64,000 bases of DNA from contig CM060848.1 of the NCBI GenBank assembly GCA_030737835.1, forward strand, positions 11,722,878 through 11,786,877. Direction: 5' to 3'. The notes under the pieces are model-generated. The model saw only the letters and a program-made list of their open reading frames with translations. It was not told where the DNA came from and did no database searches. Positions 21,581-34,000 of this stretch are shown here, piece by piece (position 1 is the first letter of the stretch; the number at the start of each line of letters is the position of its first letter). This stretch comes from Acorus gramineus. Taxonomy: Eukaryota; Streptophyta; Magnoliopsida; Acorales; Acoraceae. The position numbers and the translations under genes were made by a program.

Positions 21581-24500
21581 ATGAGCTTTTCATCAGCCCA
21601 GTTGATGACATCAAGAAAGATGGGCATATATGAGCCAAACCATCAAATTCTTATGTGGACTGAATCTTTTAAAAATGACAGTAGCCAGAATACAAGTGGC
21701 TCTACAATTGTTGAAGCAGATACCAAGCTGGACAAGGTAGTGAGAATTCGAGCTTGATACTCACTGTTTCTTCTTGTTGAAAAGATCAGGTTCTTCACTT
21801 TTGAACTCCATGTTTTAACCAGTCATTCTGCTTGTATATTTATAGTCTGAGGATGCTCTTCATGGCATGCTAGTTCCATCAAAGAAGTTTGAACAAGAAG
21901 CAAACAAACCTAGTGATAAGGTAAAAACTTGGTTTTATTATGAGCTCTTTTATTATTTTGCGTACTTGGCTACCTGCCTTCGATTGGATGACTTTTTTAA
22001 AAAAATTAAGGAATTTCTACATGGTGTGTGCACTAAATTTTTATATGGGTTGTTGTGATCCTGATATGTATTCTAATATGTCATCAATTTGTATTTTGTT
22101 GATATTTTCTTGAGGTTTCTATTAACAGTGGGCAAATCTGAAAAAATGATGGATATCATGCAATTGCAGATGACTTAGATAAAATGAGAATGTTATGCCC
22201 TATTAGATAAGTCTCACAGTATCTTATAGGGATAATTTCCATGTTAACCTAACTTTTAAGAATTATGTATATGAAAATGCCACTGAACCGGTTTTTATAC
22301 AGTGGGCCATTCTCTTAAATGTGTATTTAAGTTGATATAGACTCTTCAATTGGTGCTATGTCATAGATTCTATGATTAAATGTCAATAGGTCCGCATAAT
22401 CTACACATTGCAAAATATTTATCCATCCCATTTCAAAAAAAATTCTGTCTGGAGACTCAGGACATGGGTGGGAATAAACTCTCAATAGTCAGTTAGCAGA
22501 TAATTAATAATGCTGCTTATCTATGACCACTGTGCAGAAACTTCTTGGTAAATCAGAGATGTAAACTATTCTCTCTCCCCTTCTGAGATTTACCACACCA
22601 GCTGAAATTACAGTGATTATGTTTGTTCTCAAACCTAGAGATTCCCTTGAAATTAATTTTCTATTCATTTAAGCCTTTATGATTTTGCACACCATTTATG
22701 TGTGAATTTTATTTTGCATGATTGGTAATTGATGCTTTTAAATGGTTGACTCAGCCGTTTCTCATAAATTAATTTATGGTTTGAAAATAAGTATATGTAT
22801 AAATGGTCCATTGAAAAGCATCTTTCTTTTGAACTGGAAGTCAATGACAGAATTTATTATTTTATATCAAGCTGAGTCATTACCGTGATCCTGAAGATCC
22901 AAGGCTACCCATGACAATGTCATATTTGATGGTGTGTACAATTAGCAAGGAATTCAGCATCCTTTTAAATTCTTATTACAACTGTTCCACACTCCCTATG
23001 ATTGATCTTTGGAGAGTCCCTATTCCTGTCATCTGTTCCACCTTTGAGCATGCATGTATGCATGCATGTGTTAGATTGCATTTCTCAGAAGAAATTGTGC
23101 AACTGTCTCATTCAATATTTCTTGAGCATATCTCTGTGCATCTTTGAGACGTAAGTTTAATTTAAAAGAAATAATGGCAATGGTTAGAAGTTGTACAATA
23201 TTCGTATATAGTGGCAATGAATTGGAGATGTACAAGAAAACATAACTTCCTTGAGAGCGCCTCCATTGTATTTCAGTTTGTGATATGTGTGTTTTAATGC
23301 ACAGGTGCTAAGACGACTTGCACAAAATAGGGAAGCTGCCCGGAAAAGTCGCCTAAGAAAGAAGGTACTCATGTAGGAAGGGAAGTAAATAGAGTTTGAA
23401 GTGGACAAAATCTAGTTTGTAGGCATGATTTAATTATTATTTTTTAATGTTTACCTCAAAAACAAATTTTTTTTTCTTTCTCTATGTCAATAGGCATATG
23501 TTCAACAGCTAGAGACAAGTCGCATTAAGCTGAGCCAGTTGGAACTGGAACTTGGGCGAGCCAAACAGCAGGTAGTAGTATTGTTTACAAGTTAAGCACC
23601 CTTATCTTTTTTGCTTGTACCTTATTTAAGCAAGCAGTGATTGCCAAATTGCAGGGGTTGTACTTAGGTGGAATTTCAGGAGATTATAGCATAGGAGTGT
23701 CTGGATCTGTCAATCCAGGTATGTTATTTCAGGTCAAGTGTGTTTGGTTATTCATCTTGGTCCTCTGAAGTTTTTTTCCCCTGTTATACATGGTTGTGAG
23801 ATTAAGTGTAAGGGGAGGTGATGTATCGATGAGAATGCATTATGCCACTTTTCTGTTAATATATTTTAAATTCTCAGAACTCCACGGTATGCATAGTTGG
23901 ATTAAGATCCACCATCAATTGGTTGATGAGTTGTATTTGCAAACATGAGATCTTGGGTCCAACAAAATTTCAATTCAATCAATATTTGGAAAACAGTGTC
24001 TGGTGGAACATCTTGTTTTCAGTAGTCCTTTTGCTTTTTTAAAATTGTTCAGCTGGAAATTTCTGTTGAAGAGAGACTTCTTGTATGAACATCTATAATA
24101 TGGTGATTTTTTTTTATGAAGTATATTACAAGTATGGTGGGTAATTAATAAATGGAGGGGAGGGTCTGTTTGTTCTTCTCTTATATTACACTGTACCTCT
24201 ATGAAACTAGATATATGAGGGGAGAATAATCGTATTTCATGTTACTATGTATATATTTTAGTTTGTCAACTGAAGGTTTTACAAATTGTCAATTAATTGT
24301 GGTGTGGCACATTGTTGATCTCCATCATGCTTTCTTTTCTGCAGAAAGAACCAGCCTTTTTTTCATTTATCTCATATTTGTTATGTTTGACCTTCTCTTG
24401 TAGGAGTTGCTACATTTGAGATGGAGTATGGACATTGGGTTGAGGAGCAAAATCGGCAAGTCGGAGAACTGAGAGCTGCACTGCAGGCACATGTCTCTGA

Positions 24501-26699
24501 TATAGAGCTACGAATTCTTGTTGATAGTGGTATGAACCATTATGATGAACTATTCCGCATGAAGACGATGGTTGCAAAATCTGATGTCTTCTATGTAATG
24601 TCTGGCATGTGGAGGACTGCTTCTGAGCGGTTTTTCCTGTGGATTGGTGGATTCCGCCCTTCAGAGCTTCTAAAGGTGATTGCTACTGAGTTTGAGCAAA
24701 GTGCTTATTCAAAGTTCATAGAGTTGCACAGGATTCCCTTCTTGTGAACTACTTTTTGTAGCATATTTTGTTAATATACCTGCATCTGAAATATATTTTG
24801 ATGATAACTTACCCTGTTTGGTTCAAGTTACTAGTTGAATAAAGATCACCAATGGGCATAATGGATATCTCAAGCTTTTGTATTAGGGGATGTAATTTTG
24901 TTTGAATTCAAATGTTATGCTGTATATTACTTTTTAACTTTGTATGCAACACCAGTGTGGCACTAAGGCACTCTTAGCATGGTTTGTAGGAAGTTTATGT
25001 GAATGGCACGTGGTCATGATTGTGGTTATTTTCTCCTTGTTGTATTGTGTTTACAGATCCTCTCTCCACAACTTGAACCTTTGACAGAGCAGCAGCTTGT
25101 GGATTTATATAGCTTACAACAATCATCTCAGCAAGCTGAAGATGCTCTTTCTCAGGGAATGGAAAAGCTTCAGCAAACTCTTGCTGAAATTTTAGTGTCT
25201 GACCCTTTAGGTTCCTCTGGTGTTGCTAATTACATGGGGCAGATGGCAACAGCAATGGTCCAGCTGGAGGCCCTTATAGGCTTTGTGACTCAGGTATTAG
25301 AATATTTCCATCATAAGCAGTTCATTTTACATATTCGTACACCTCATGGATTCTACATGCATGTATGTTTTTTTTTTTTTTTTTTTTTTGGGTTGGGGAG
25401 GGGTGGTTTCTTCATTCAATTTTTCCCCCCCAAAAGCTCATACGTGATGTAAGAGTGTTTCTGAAAATTATACTCATCCTTGGTGAACAGCCTTTTGAGT
25501 AAACCCATTTTAAGAACTGATATTAGTCATTTTAAAGTGAAAGGTTGTAGCACAACCTTTTTTTAAAAAAAAAAAATGACAGTGGTGATGCAGATCGGAT
25601 TGCTGCTTTTAGTTTGAATTCTTATTTCTTGAATGATCTCATCCAAATGGAATTTTGAATTTTAGTTACAACTAAAGTCATGATTTAGTAGATTGTTTAG
25701 ATTACCTATGAAATTTAGATATTTGGATCTTTGGGTGATTAGGTTGTTTAGATTGGTTGTTAGATTACAATTTGAGTATAAGACTTGGATGATGCTTGTC
25801 AGGGTGATTCTTGGAATCTGACAGATGGTTTGTAAAAACTAAATATCTTATGGAGCTTTCCATTTAGGCAGTGAGAAGCAACTTTATGGCCTATTTAGAC
25901 CACCAGAGTGCACTGTTTCAATAATATTGCTTGGTATAGCTCCCAACAATACTATAGTTTGGAGTCATATTGGAAATGAAGGTTTTTTTAATGAGTATGA
26001 TATTTTCTCCTTTTTTCCTTTTTTTTCCATCGATTCCCGAGGATTGACCTACCTACTTTGAACATCCTCAGTAGTTGATTTGAAACACATAGCTAAGAAC
26101 TATGATTAATTAGATGACCTGGAATATTGCTTTTCAAATAGAGACAGTGTATTCCTATATTACCTCTTAGTCAAAGAACTGCTCATTGAAGACGTATTGC
26201 TATGTAGACCTGTATCATTGTGGGATGATTATTTTGCCAAGCATTATAGAGTGGTTTAAAAATTATATATGTCAATACAAGCTGCTTACTATTGAAAAGT
26301 GAGAATTCCTGAAATTGTTTTGAAATGGCAAGTACACTGTGCATAAATAGATACACGCTGCACTCCAACCCATTATGTTCTTAAAAATTTGTTTGCTCTA
26401 TTTCATTGATAAGTAATGGTCTCTGTATTGTTTGAAGTTTTTAAAAATCAGGTATCCTCAAATCCCAACACCACATTATGTATCACAAACATTGAACTCA
26501 CATACACTAACCCATTAGCATCTCATGACTCCTGATTTTGGAACAGGCGGACAACCTTCGGCAGGAGGCCATGCAACAGATGTACCGCATTCTAACTACA
26601 CGCCAGGCAGCCAGAGGCCTGCTTGCATTGGGAGACTATTTTCAACGGCTCCGTGCCCTAAGTTCGCTGTGGGCTGCTCGTCCTCGTGAGCCTACATAA
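21581..26699 (+). CDS. TGA1-like: TGA-type bZIP transcription factor, clade I (TGA1/TGA4-like)
   Basis: Eight coding exons with GT/AG introns (21581-21736, 21846-21920, 23305-23364, 23494-23571, 23655-23718, 24404-24675, 25057-25293, 26547-26699) give 364 residues, the usual length for TGA1. The N-terminus MGIYEPNHQILMW is typical of clade I. The basic region NREAARKSR (residues 85-93) is followed by a leucine zipper (about 98-123) and a DOG1-type domain (MEYGHWVEEQNRQ through FFLWIGGFRPSELLK). The C-terminus is RGLLALGDYFQRLRALSSLW. Such factors bind TGACG elements in the nucleus and, with NPR1-type co-regulators, control salicylate defence and nitrate responses. The ATG at 21581 lies ten bases after an acceptor, so the leader is spliced. 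The two cysteines that form the redox switch of Arabidopsis TGA1 (260 and 266) are replaced by Tyr253 and Ser259. AGT2 lies convergently downstream. Confidence 0.93.
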
Positions 26700-27826
26700 A
26701 ACACCAAAATTTCGTGATCAGGAAAGTTCAGCTCATCCTGCAATAGTGATGAATGTTGCATGTCCCATCACAGAAAAAAAAAAAACCCGCTGCTTTTACG
26801 AGTATCTGTGAAGGAAAACTATATGATTGGGAGGTGTAAATATTTCTTGCGGTATTCTTGATAGTAAAAGCTGAGGTGTTATTGTAAAAGTTAAGGTGAA
26901 ATACATATTATATGCACCCCTATGAGTTGCTTCAGTAATTTGAGACAACTGTACTGCCTGTTGTATATATGGATATTGTGTTCCACTCCACATAGATGCT
27001 AGAGGAGTTGTTCATGTACAACATGTATTGTTAAGAGTGTTTTTACGATCTTGTTCCTCTGATTATGTAATACCAGAATCAAAGCATAGTGTTCTTTTAT
27101 GTATATTTTTACTTTCATTCATGATATTTTTTTTCACATCTATGACAATGTGACATCCAAGACCACCAGTGAGGATCTTGAGAATGTTCTCAGAAATGTC
27201 AGAAAATGCAGGACAGTATCATGTTTTGCTTTCGATTACAACACCTAAATTTCTAGTTTGCTTTCATATTCTTTGTAAGAACTTACTAACAGCCGTTAAA
27301 GAATAAACATAGCAATTAATATAGCTTATATTCCACTGCTGGAATTTTCTTTTAGTAGGATGACCAACAAGACTGAAATTCACAGTTCAGATGGACTGTG
27401 TCATGTGCATATATATGCTCTAGGATTTGCATGCAAGCCCAAGAAGATCAACCCCTATTATTCAATGTTTCATGTGAGTTTGATTGTTAAGGAATATCCA
27501 CTGACTCCGGTACAGCTAAAAAAAAAATCATTCTCAAGAATCCAATTTTGATAAAGTCCACAAAATGAGAAATTTTGTCAAAAACATCCATCAACGAATG
27601 GAGGATTCTAAACACAATTGTTCTGGTGATCCGGTAGAAAGAGAATAAAAACAGTATTCGCAAATAGTCCGAGGGATACAATGCTAGAAATTTTGTTTTC
27701 CTAGGATTTCTTTATCCCTCAGAATTTTAACAGAACAGAGGGATAAAACCAATTTTAAAAAACAGACCGAGGTAAAGACAATCTTCACCTTTCATTTCCA
27801 AAGCAATAGTCGTATGCAACAAGTTT

Positions 27827-27846
27827 GGGGGGGGGGGGGGGGGGGG
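27827..27846 (+). repeat. Homopolymer of 20 G
   Basis: An uninterrupted run of 20 G's lies between the two convergent genes. Such runs can form G-quadruplexes and are prone to length errors in sequencing. Confidence 0.9.
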
Positions 27847-27973
27847 TGGTGTTGTTTCACAAAACACTATTATAATTAAAATTTCAAGAACATTGCATTG
27901 CATTGGCCGCTCTCTCTCTCTTTCTCTTCGGTTGTTGCAGTTTGTTGGAATCATAAGAAATCACAGAGGAAAT

Positions 27974-27979
27974 TTTATT
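27974..27979 (-). terminator. AATAAA polyadenylation signal of AGT2
   Basis: The minus strand reads AATAAA here, about 65 bases after the AGT2 stop codon, a normal plant spacing. The assignment is by position and motif. Confidence 0.45.
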
Positions 27980-28041
27980 GGTTATGAATTCCAGTTGACA
28001 CAACAACTATGCTTGAGATTCAAGAGTACTCAGTCGTAGGT

Positions 28042-31000
28042 TCACATCCCTGAAATGGCATAATCCAATGCGTCCACAAGGAAATCTGCTCAAGGAGAAA
28101 TAGATAGTGAGAAACACACTCAACAAAAAGTATGAAAGATTTTAAGGGCGCTGTTAGACACTTCTATAGTCATTCCTGCATACGTCACTTCACCTATGCA
28201 GCATATGAAATCACCTCACGTAGTTTATTTTCTACTATGTCAGTATATACTCTATTACAAAAAATAAAATAAAATGTAAGCTTTCAATTCATTCGAGTAT
28301 GTACTTCACCATGTGTTGTTTGCAAAAGTGGACTCAGGAACGACTGACTATAACATTTTCCAAAAGAAACAAAAGGGTGGCGGAAGAAAAAGAACCTGCA
28401 TCTGCTTTGGTGAAGCACATGGGCGGTTTTATTCTAAAAACATTCCCATGAAGGCCCCCTTTCCCAACCAGCACCCCTAGATCTGCAATACCATGAAAGA
28501 CATGTTAACGAAGGAAAAACAAAATGCGACAACTGGCATGGCAAAATTATTAGAGCAGATCCTAGTATCCTACCTTTAAGTTTCTCAAACAGAACCCCAG
28601 TTTCAACCTTGGCAGGTGTCTTTTTCTCCCTATCGGTCACAAGTTCTATCCCGACCATCAATCCCTGGCCTCTCACGTCTCCTATGACTGAGAAGATAAT
28701 AAAAGTGTTCTGAAAGACGAAATAATAAATTCTGGAAAGAAAATGCAACAATTTGAAGGAAGTATATAGTTTTACTTCACCACAATTGTAATATTTATCC
28801 ATCATACATCATTTATTTATTTATTTTTTCCTTCTTATCTTATTCTATAAACAGAAGTAAGACTCAAACACCAAATCTGTCAAACAATCAAGAGGTGGTT
28901 TGGTATGTTTAGTACAGTTTGTGCATGCAACAAATTTCGTGACAAAGGTTAAATTATTTTCTAAAGACCACATTATATGGTTCTGCTGAAAGTGCTCTGC
29001 TTCAGGTGAAAGTCATTTCCCCTAAGAAATTAAAGAATGTTATTATCGAGGATACCAATTTTCAAAACAAAAAAAAAAAGAAAGAAAGAGAGAGAAAGAA
29101 AAGCAAGAAATCAGAGAATGTTAGCTTCCCCCCTTTTTGAAAAGGAGATCAAGGGACCAAACCTCGAGGGCACCAATTTTGGAAAAAGAAAATAAAAAGG
29201 AATGTATGTAGTTGTGGACCTTGTGGTGATAAGTAATCCCCACAATTCATTTCTCTTCGATTTCATTTCATTTCTCATGGAAAGATTAAAGATTGCAATA
29301 AACACATCGCTAGATTTTTTTTTTTTTTTTTTTTTTTGAGGAATAAAAAACAGGTCACTAGATGATGAAGTTTTGAGATGGTTACTTTCATGATTCTTCT
29401 GCAGAGATCTCAGCCGCTCGATTAAGTGAGAACCAACATCAGCACAATGGATCTGGCGTTTCTCCTTGTCAAGGACTTTAAGTACCGCGAGTCCACCAGC
29501 AGAGCAGACAGGATTTCCACCAAATGTGTTGAACTGAATTTTTTGAGCCATTACTTGTGCAATCTCCGGTGTCGTCACCACAGCCCCTAAAGGCAAGCCA
29601 TTGCCAATTCCCTGTTATGCACCAGAATAAATTCTAGCAAGGAAGAAAAAACAACAGTGATCCTGATGCAGTTAATTCAAGTAGCATGAAAAGGTTAAAA
29701 TATTGCAGGTGTCCCCAGATCGATATAGCGATATATCAATTTGGGACTTGATATTTTTTTTTTTTTTTTTTAAATTTTCTGGAAATAAAAATCAGAACAA
29801 TACGAAAAAATGTCAAATTTGTGGGAAGGGGGGTCACAAGGCCCCCTCGAACAGCTGGAATTCCAGCTGCTGGATATAATTGTTGGCAACAAGTAAGCTA
29901 GCAAAAATGCAAATGATAAACAGGTCAACCCAACCTATTTACCATCTGTTAAGAACCGGAGTAGGAAGGACAGTTTCTTGAAGGATAGACTCTTTCAATT
30001 GACTGCTCTTTAATATGGTACATCTTCAAAGAAGGTTACATTGGCACAAACAAAAAACTTTCTCAGAGAAAGGCTGTAACGTCTATACCCTTTCTGAGTA
30101 TGAGAATAACCCAAAAAGATGCACTTGTGAGCTCGAGGGTCGAGTTTGTCCCGTCTCGGATTCAGATTATGAACAAAACAAACGCACCCAAACACTTTTG
30201 GGGGAAGAGAAAAAGGGTCTTTGTCAGGAAACATCATCTGGAAAGGTGATTTTCCTTTAAGAACCCGAGATGGCATTCTATTTAAAAGATATGCTGCTGT
30301 GAGAACTGCATCTCCCCAGAAGTGTTTAGGTATATTCATTTGGATCATTAGAGCACGGGCAATATTCTTTCTTTCAGCAATTCCATTTTGTTGAGGAGCA
30401 GCAATACAAGAAGTTTGATGAATGATACCCCTCGACTCAAGAAAATGTCAAAAGACACCTTCTTTATACTCAAGAGCATTATCAGTCCGAAGGATATGTA
30501 ACTTGGCATCAAATTGATTAGTGATTTCAGCATGAAAGGATTTAAACACATCAAACACTTGAGAACGATCTTTAAGCACATATAACCAAGTTAAACGGGA
30601 ATAGTCATCAATAAAAGAAACAAAATAGCGTGCACCAGACAACCCAGTAGCTCTGGCTGGACCCCAAACATCAGAGTGAACAAACTCAAAAGGTTGTAAA
30701 CAAGGCCCCTCAGTTCTAAGTTTAAAATGAGCCCTATGATGCTTACTAAGCTCACAAGTTTCACAATTAAAATTAGAAAAGGAAGGTAAAGAAGGAACTA
30801 TATGTCGAAGGTTGTTAGACGATGGGTGCCCAAGACGACAATGCCACAAATATGGAGAGGTAGTGGTATGAAGAGTAGATGTAATAGGTGAGTGAGACGG
30901 GCATACGGCTGAAAGTAGTAGAGTCCATCCTTTTCAAACCCCCCACCAATTATCCTCTTCGTCTTTAGATCCTGAAAAACACAATGATTTGGATAAAAGG

Positions 31001-34000
31001 TTATTGAGCAGTTGAGGGCAGATGTAAGTTTACGAACAGAAAACAAGTTATAAGGAATCTGAGGTAGGTACAAGACAGAAGAAAAGGTAAGACTAGGTGT
31101 GTAAACAGTACCAAACCCCTGGACAGGAGATTTCGAACCATTAGCAATGGTCACAAATGAAGGATAGGAAGTACGAGAAATGTCATAAAGAAGGGAAGAG
31201 TTACCAGTCATGTGATCAGAGGCCCCTGAGTCAATGATCCAGGGTGTATTGGATGAGGAATGAAGACAAGTATTACCTAAATCACTCAAAGTGGCAGTGG
31301 AGCTGGATGGAAGAGTAACATGCTTTGCAATAGAATCAAACTCTGCCTTGGACAGAATAATCTGTTCCTTGGCAACGGGAGTAGAGATCTCTCCCTCAAC
31401 TCTAGCCTGATTGGCCCATGTGGGCTTGCCATGGAGCTCCCAACAAAAGTCTGTAGAATGGTTGGTGCGGCCACACTGCGAACATTTCTTGGTCTCGCGA
31501 CAACCACGACCACCATGACCAGTGTGAGGAGGACCACAGCCTCCACGTACAGTATGAACTCGCCCAGCTGGAGCAGCGAGGGCAGAGCGATCCTCTCTCT
31601 CAAGAGCAGGAGGATGGATAGAGGCTCGCCGAACACAGGCAAAGGCTTCACTAGCTGTCGGCAAGTCTTTGCCAGAGAGGATTTGAGAGCTGATAGGTGC
31701 AAGTTCTACCCGAAGTCCTGATAGAAATTTTGCCACGCGAAATTCTTTCCTGTGTTGTTTTTGAGTCACTAGATTCGCAGTCAAGGGCTGATATACATTT
31801 AGTTCTTCCCACATGCCTTTCAACTCAGAGTAATAGTCTTCAACTGAGCGGTCTCCCTGTTTGAGAGAGAAGATATCCTGATATAGTTGATAGATGTGAG
31901 AAATGTTCTTCTCCGACGAATACATTTTTTTCAGAGCATCCCAAATCTCCTTAGATGTTTCCAAAAAAGAAACATTGTTGAAGACCTCGGGCTCAATACT
32001 GTTCCATAGCCAGGTCATGATCTGTGCATCCTCTTGTTCCCAAACATCGACTGGGGCTTTAGCAGGCTTGGATGATGTGATGTAAGAAAGCTTCCCACGA
32101 GCTTTCAAAAAAACTTTGACAGCTCTGGACCATTAAGATAATTGGAACCCTTCAATTTGGTACTTGTCATAGAGCCAAAGAAAAGGGAATCCTTGCCCTC
32201 TATTTTGTCACCCATAATATGTGAGATAAAGAAAACCACGAGACGAGTTTAGTTGATAACGAGAGCCGAGACGAGAAGCCGATAGAGAGGAGGTGAGGTG
32301 AGAGAAAGAGGGTTAGGGAGATAGGGGTTTGGAGCTTAATGCTCTGGTACCATGTCGAATCTGGGATTGCAAGTGTTGATAAGGGAAAAGAATCATTTTA
32401 TTTTTCATATATTCTACCAAGAGGAGTAGGTTACATGTGCTTATATATACTCAAAAGATATAAAAAACAGAAAGGGCAACCTATTGAATATAGACAACCA
32501 ATTCAATGATATTGAATAGGTTGTTCCAACTAAATAGGAAAGAACAACCAATTCAATTCTCTTAAACAGGCTGTTACAACAAAATAGGAAAGGACAACCT
32601 ATTCAATTCTCTTGAACAGGTTGTTTTAGCAACATAGGAAAGGACAGCCTATTCAATGCTATTGAATACCACTAAAGGTATATACTCGTTGTCGTCGCAA
32701 GAATACCACTCCGACTATTGCACAAGTCGAGTCTCATTTTCCACCCGCTCCGATGGCTGAACCAGTAGAGACACTTGTGCAGCACCCACCATCCTCCTCG
32801 TAGCAGAGGGACTGGTTGTATTATGTTATCCAGTAACACCAGGTGTTATGGTCCTTTGTTTTCTCCCAGGGTGTCCCAGGAGTTTCCCTTCGGAGGCGGG
32901 GGAGGGGGTGAGGTGAAGTCACGTCGCTACGTGACCCATTCGGTTGTTTGTCCATTCCCATAGTTGTTGGGTCCGGTTATGTATCGATGTTGAATGATAT
33001 CAGTGGGCAGTTATCTCTATGTAGATAATCCAGTAGTGCTGTGTGGACCAATAATTCCGCGTCTCTTTGACAAATGGTATGGTCTCTCCCCAAGAGTCCC
33101 AAGAGTCTCCCTCTGGGAGTGAGATTGAGAGTGAGGTTGGTTGCGCTGCCGTGTGACCTTGTTATTCATTGGGTTCCCACCCATGTTTTCCTTGAAAGGA
33201 AATTGCCTTAACATTAAATTGTTGTAATGGTGTTTGGTTTCCAGCTACTCACTGAGCTTGTAGCTCACCCCTCGCATACTGTTTCTTTTACAGGGGCGAT
33301 GTTGGGCGTGGAGCTGGAGCTTCCCTGTGGCGTGGTCTTGCGTGCGTGGAGCGTTCCGTCTGGCGGTTGACGAGTACGAGGCTGTCAACAGTCCTAGTGT
33401 CATGTATTCGTTAATCGTGCGTGTTGCACTGGTTGTATTTTATTTGGACTAGACTTGGCTCTCACAGGACAGTGATTGTGTATTCGAGTCTGTAATAATG
33501 TTTGTTTTACAGACTTATTGGTATTTTTATGCTTCCACATTTTTTAGTTGAGCTATCAATTATCAGTGCTTTGCCAGCCTTGTATGTTATATATATTGGC
33601 GTCATTGTTGACCTCTTGTATGATTACTGATATTTATATATTGCCACTTCTCGGGGACGGCCGTCCTGGGGCGTGACAATAAGATACATAATTGGAGATA
33701 GGATGATCAGTGCATGTCCTTTTACCTTTCCGAACAGCAATAGGAAGCTCAAGATTGGGCTCAAAAGAAGAGACAACTGGACCTGAGGTAGAGATGCCAC
33801 TACGATGCCTCAAAGCGTTAGGCACAACTTATCCGGAATATACTCGACGGGTATAAGAGTCACGTAACCACGTGACTCCCAACTCATCCTCACCTTAGCC
33901 CCCGGAGGGGTGACCCTAGGGACTTTTGGGATAAATCCATTTGCTCTACACCCTTCGTCATCCAGTAGCCCTCTCCTGGGTAGCCTCTACCTGGTATACT

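Larger units (their letters stand above)
26700..28041. other. Convergent 3' region between TGA and AGT2
   Basis: This holds the 3' untranslated regions of both genes. An AATAAA signal for AGT2 lies on the minus strand at 27979-27974, about 65 bases past its stop. A run of 20 G's at 27827-27846 and a GA-rich run near 27909-27930 are the only notable simple sequences. No other gene is seen; reading frames at 27360-27954 look random. Confidence 0.5.

Noticed and set aside
27727-27954. A minus-strand frame with a poly-Pro stretch
   Set aside because: The poly-Pro comes from the G20 homopolymer read in reverse; there is no other support.
32700-33680. A retrozyme-type hammerhead ribozyme in the short GC-rich LTR segment
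   Set aside because: I looked for the CTGATGA and GAAAC core pair in suitable spacing and did not find it.
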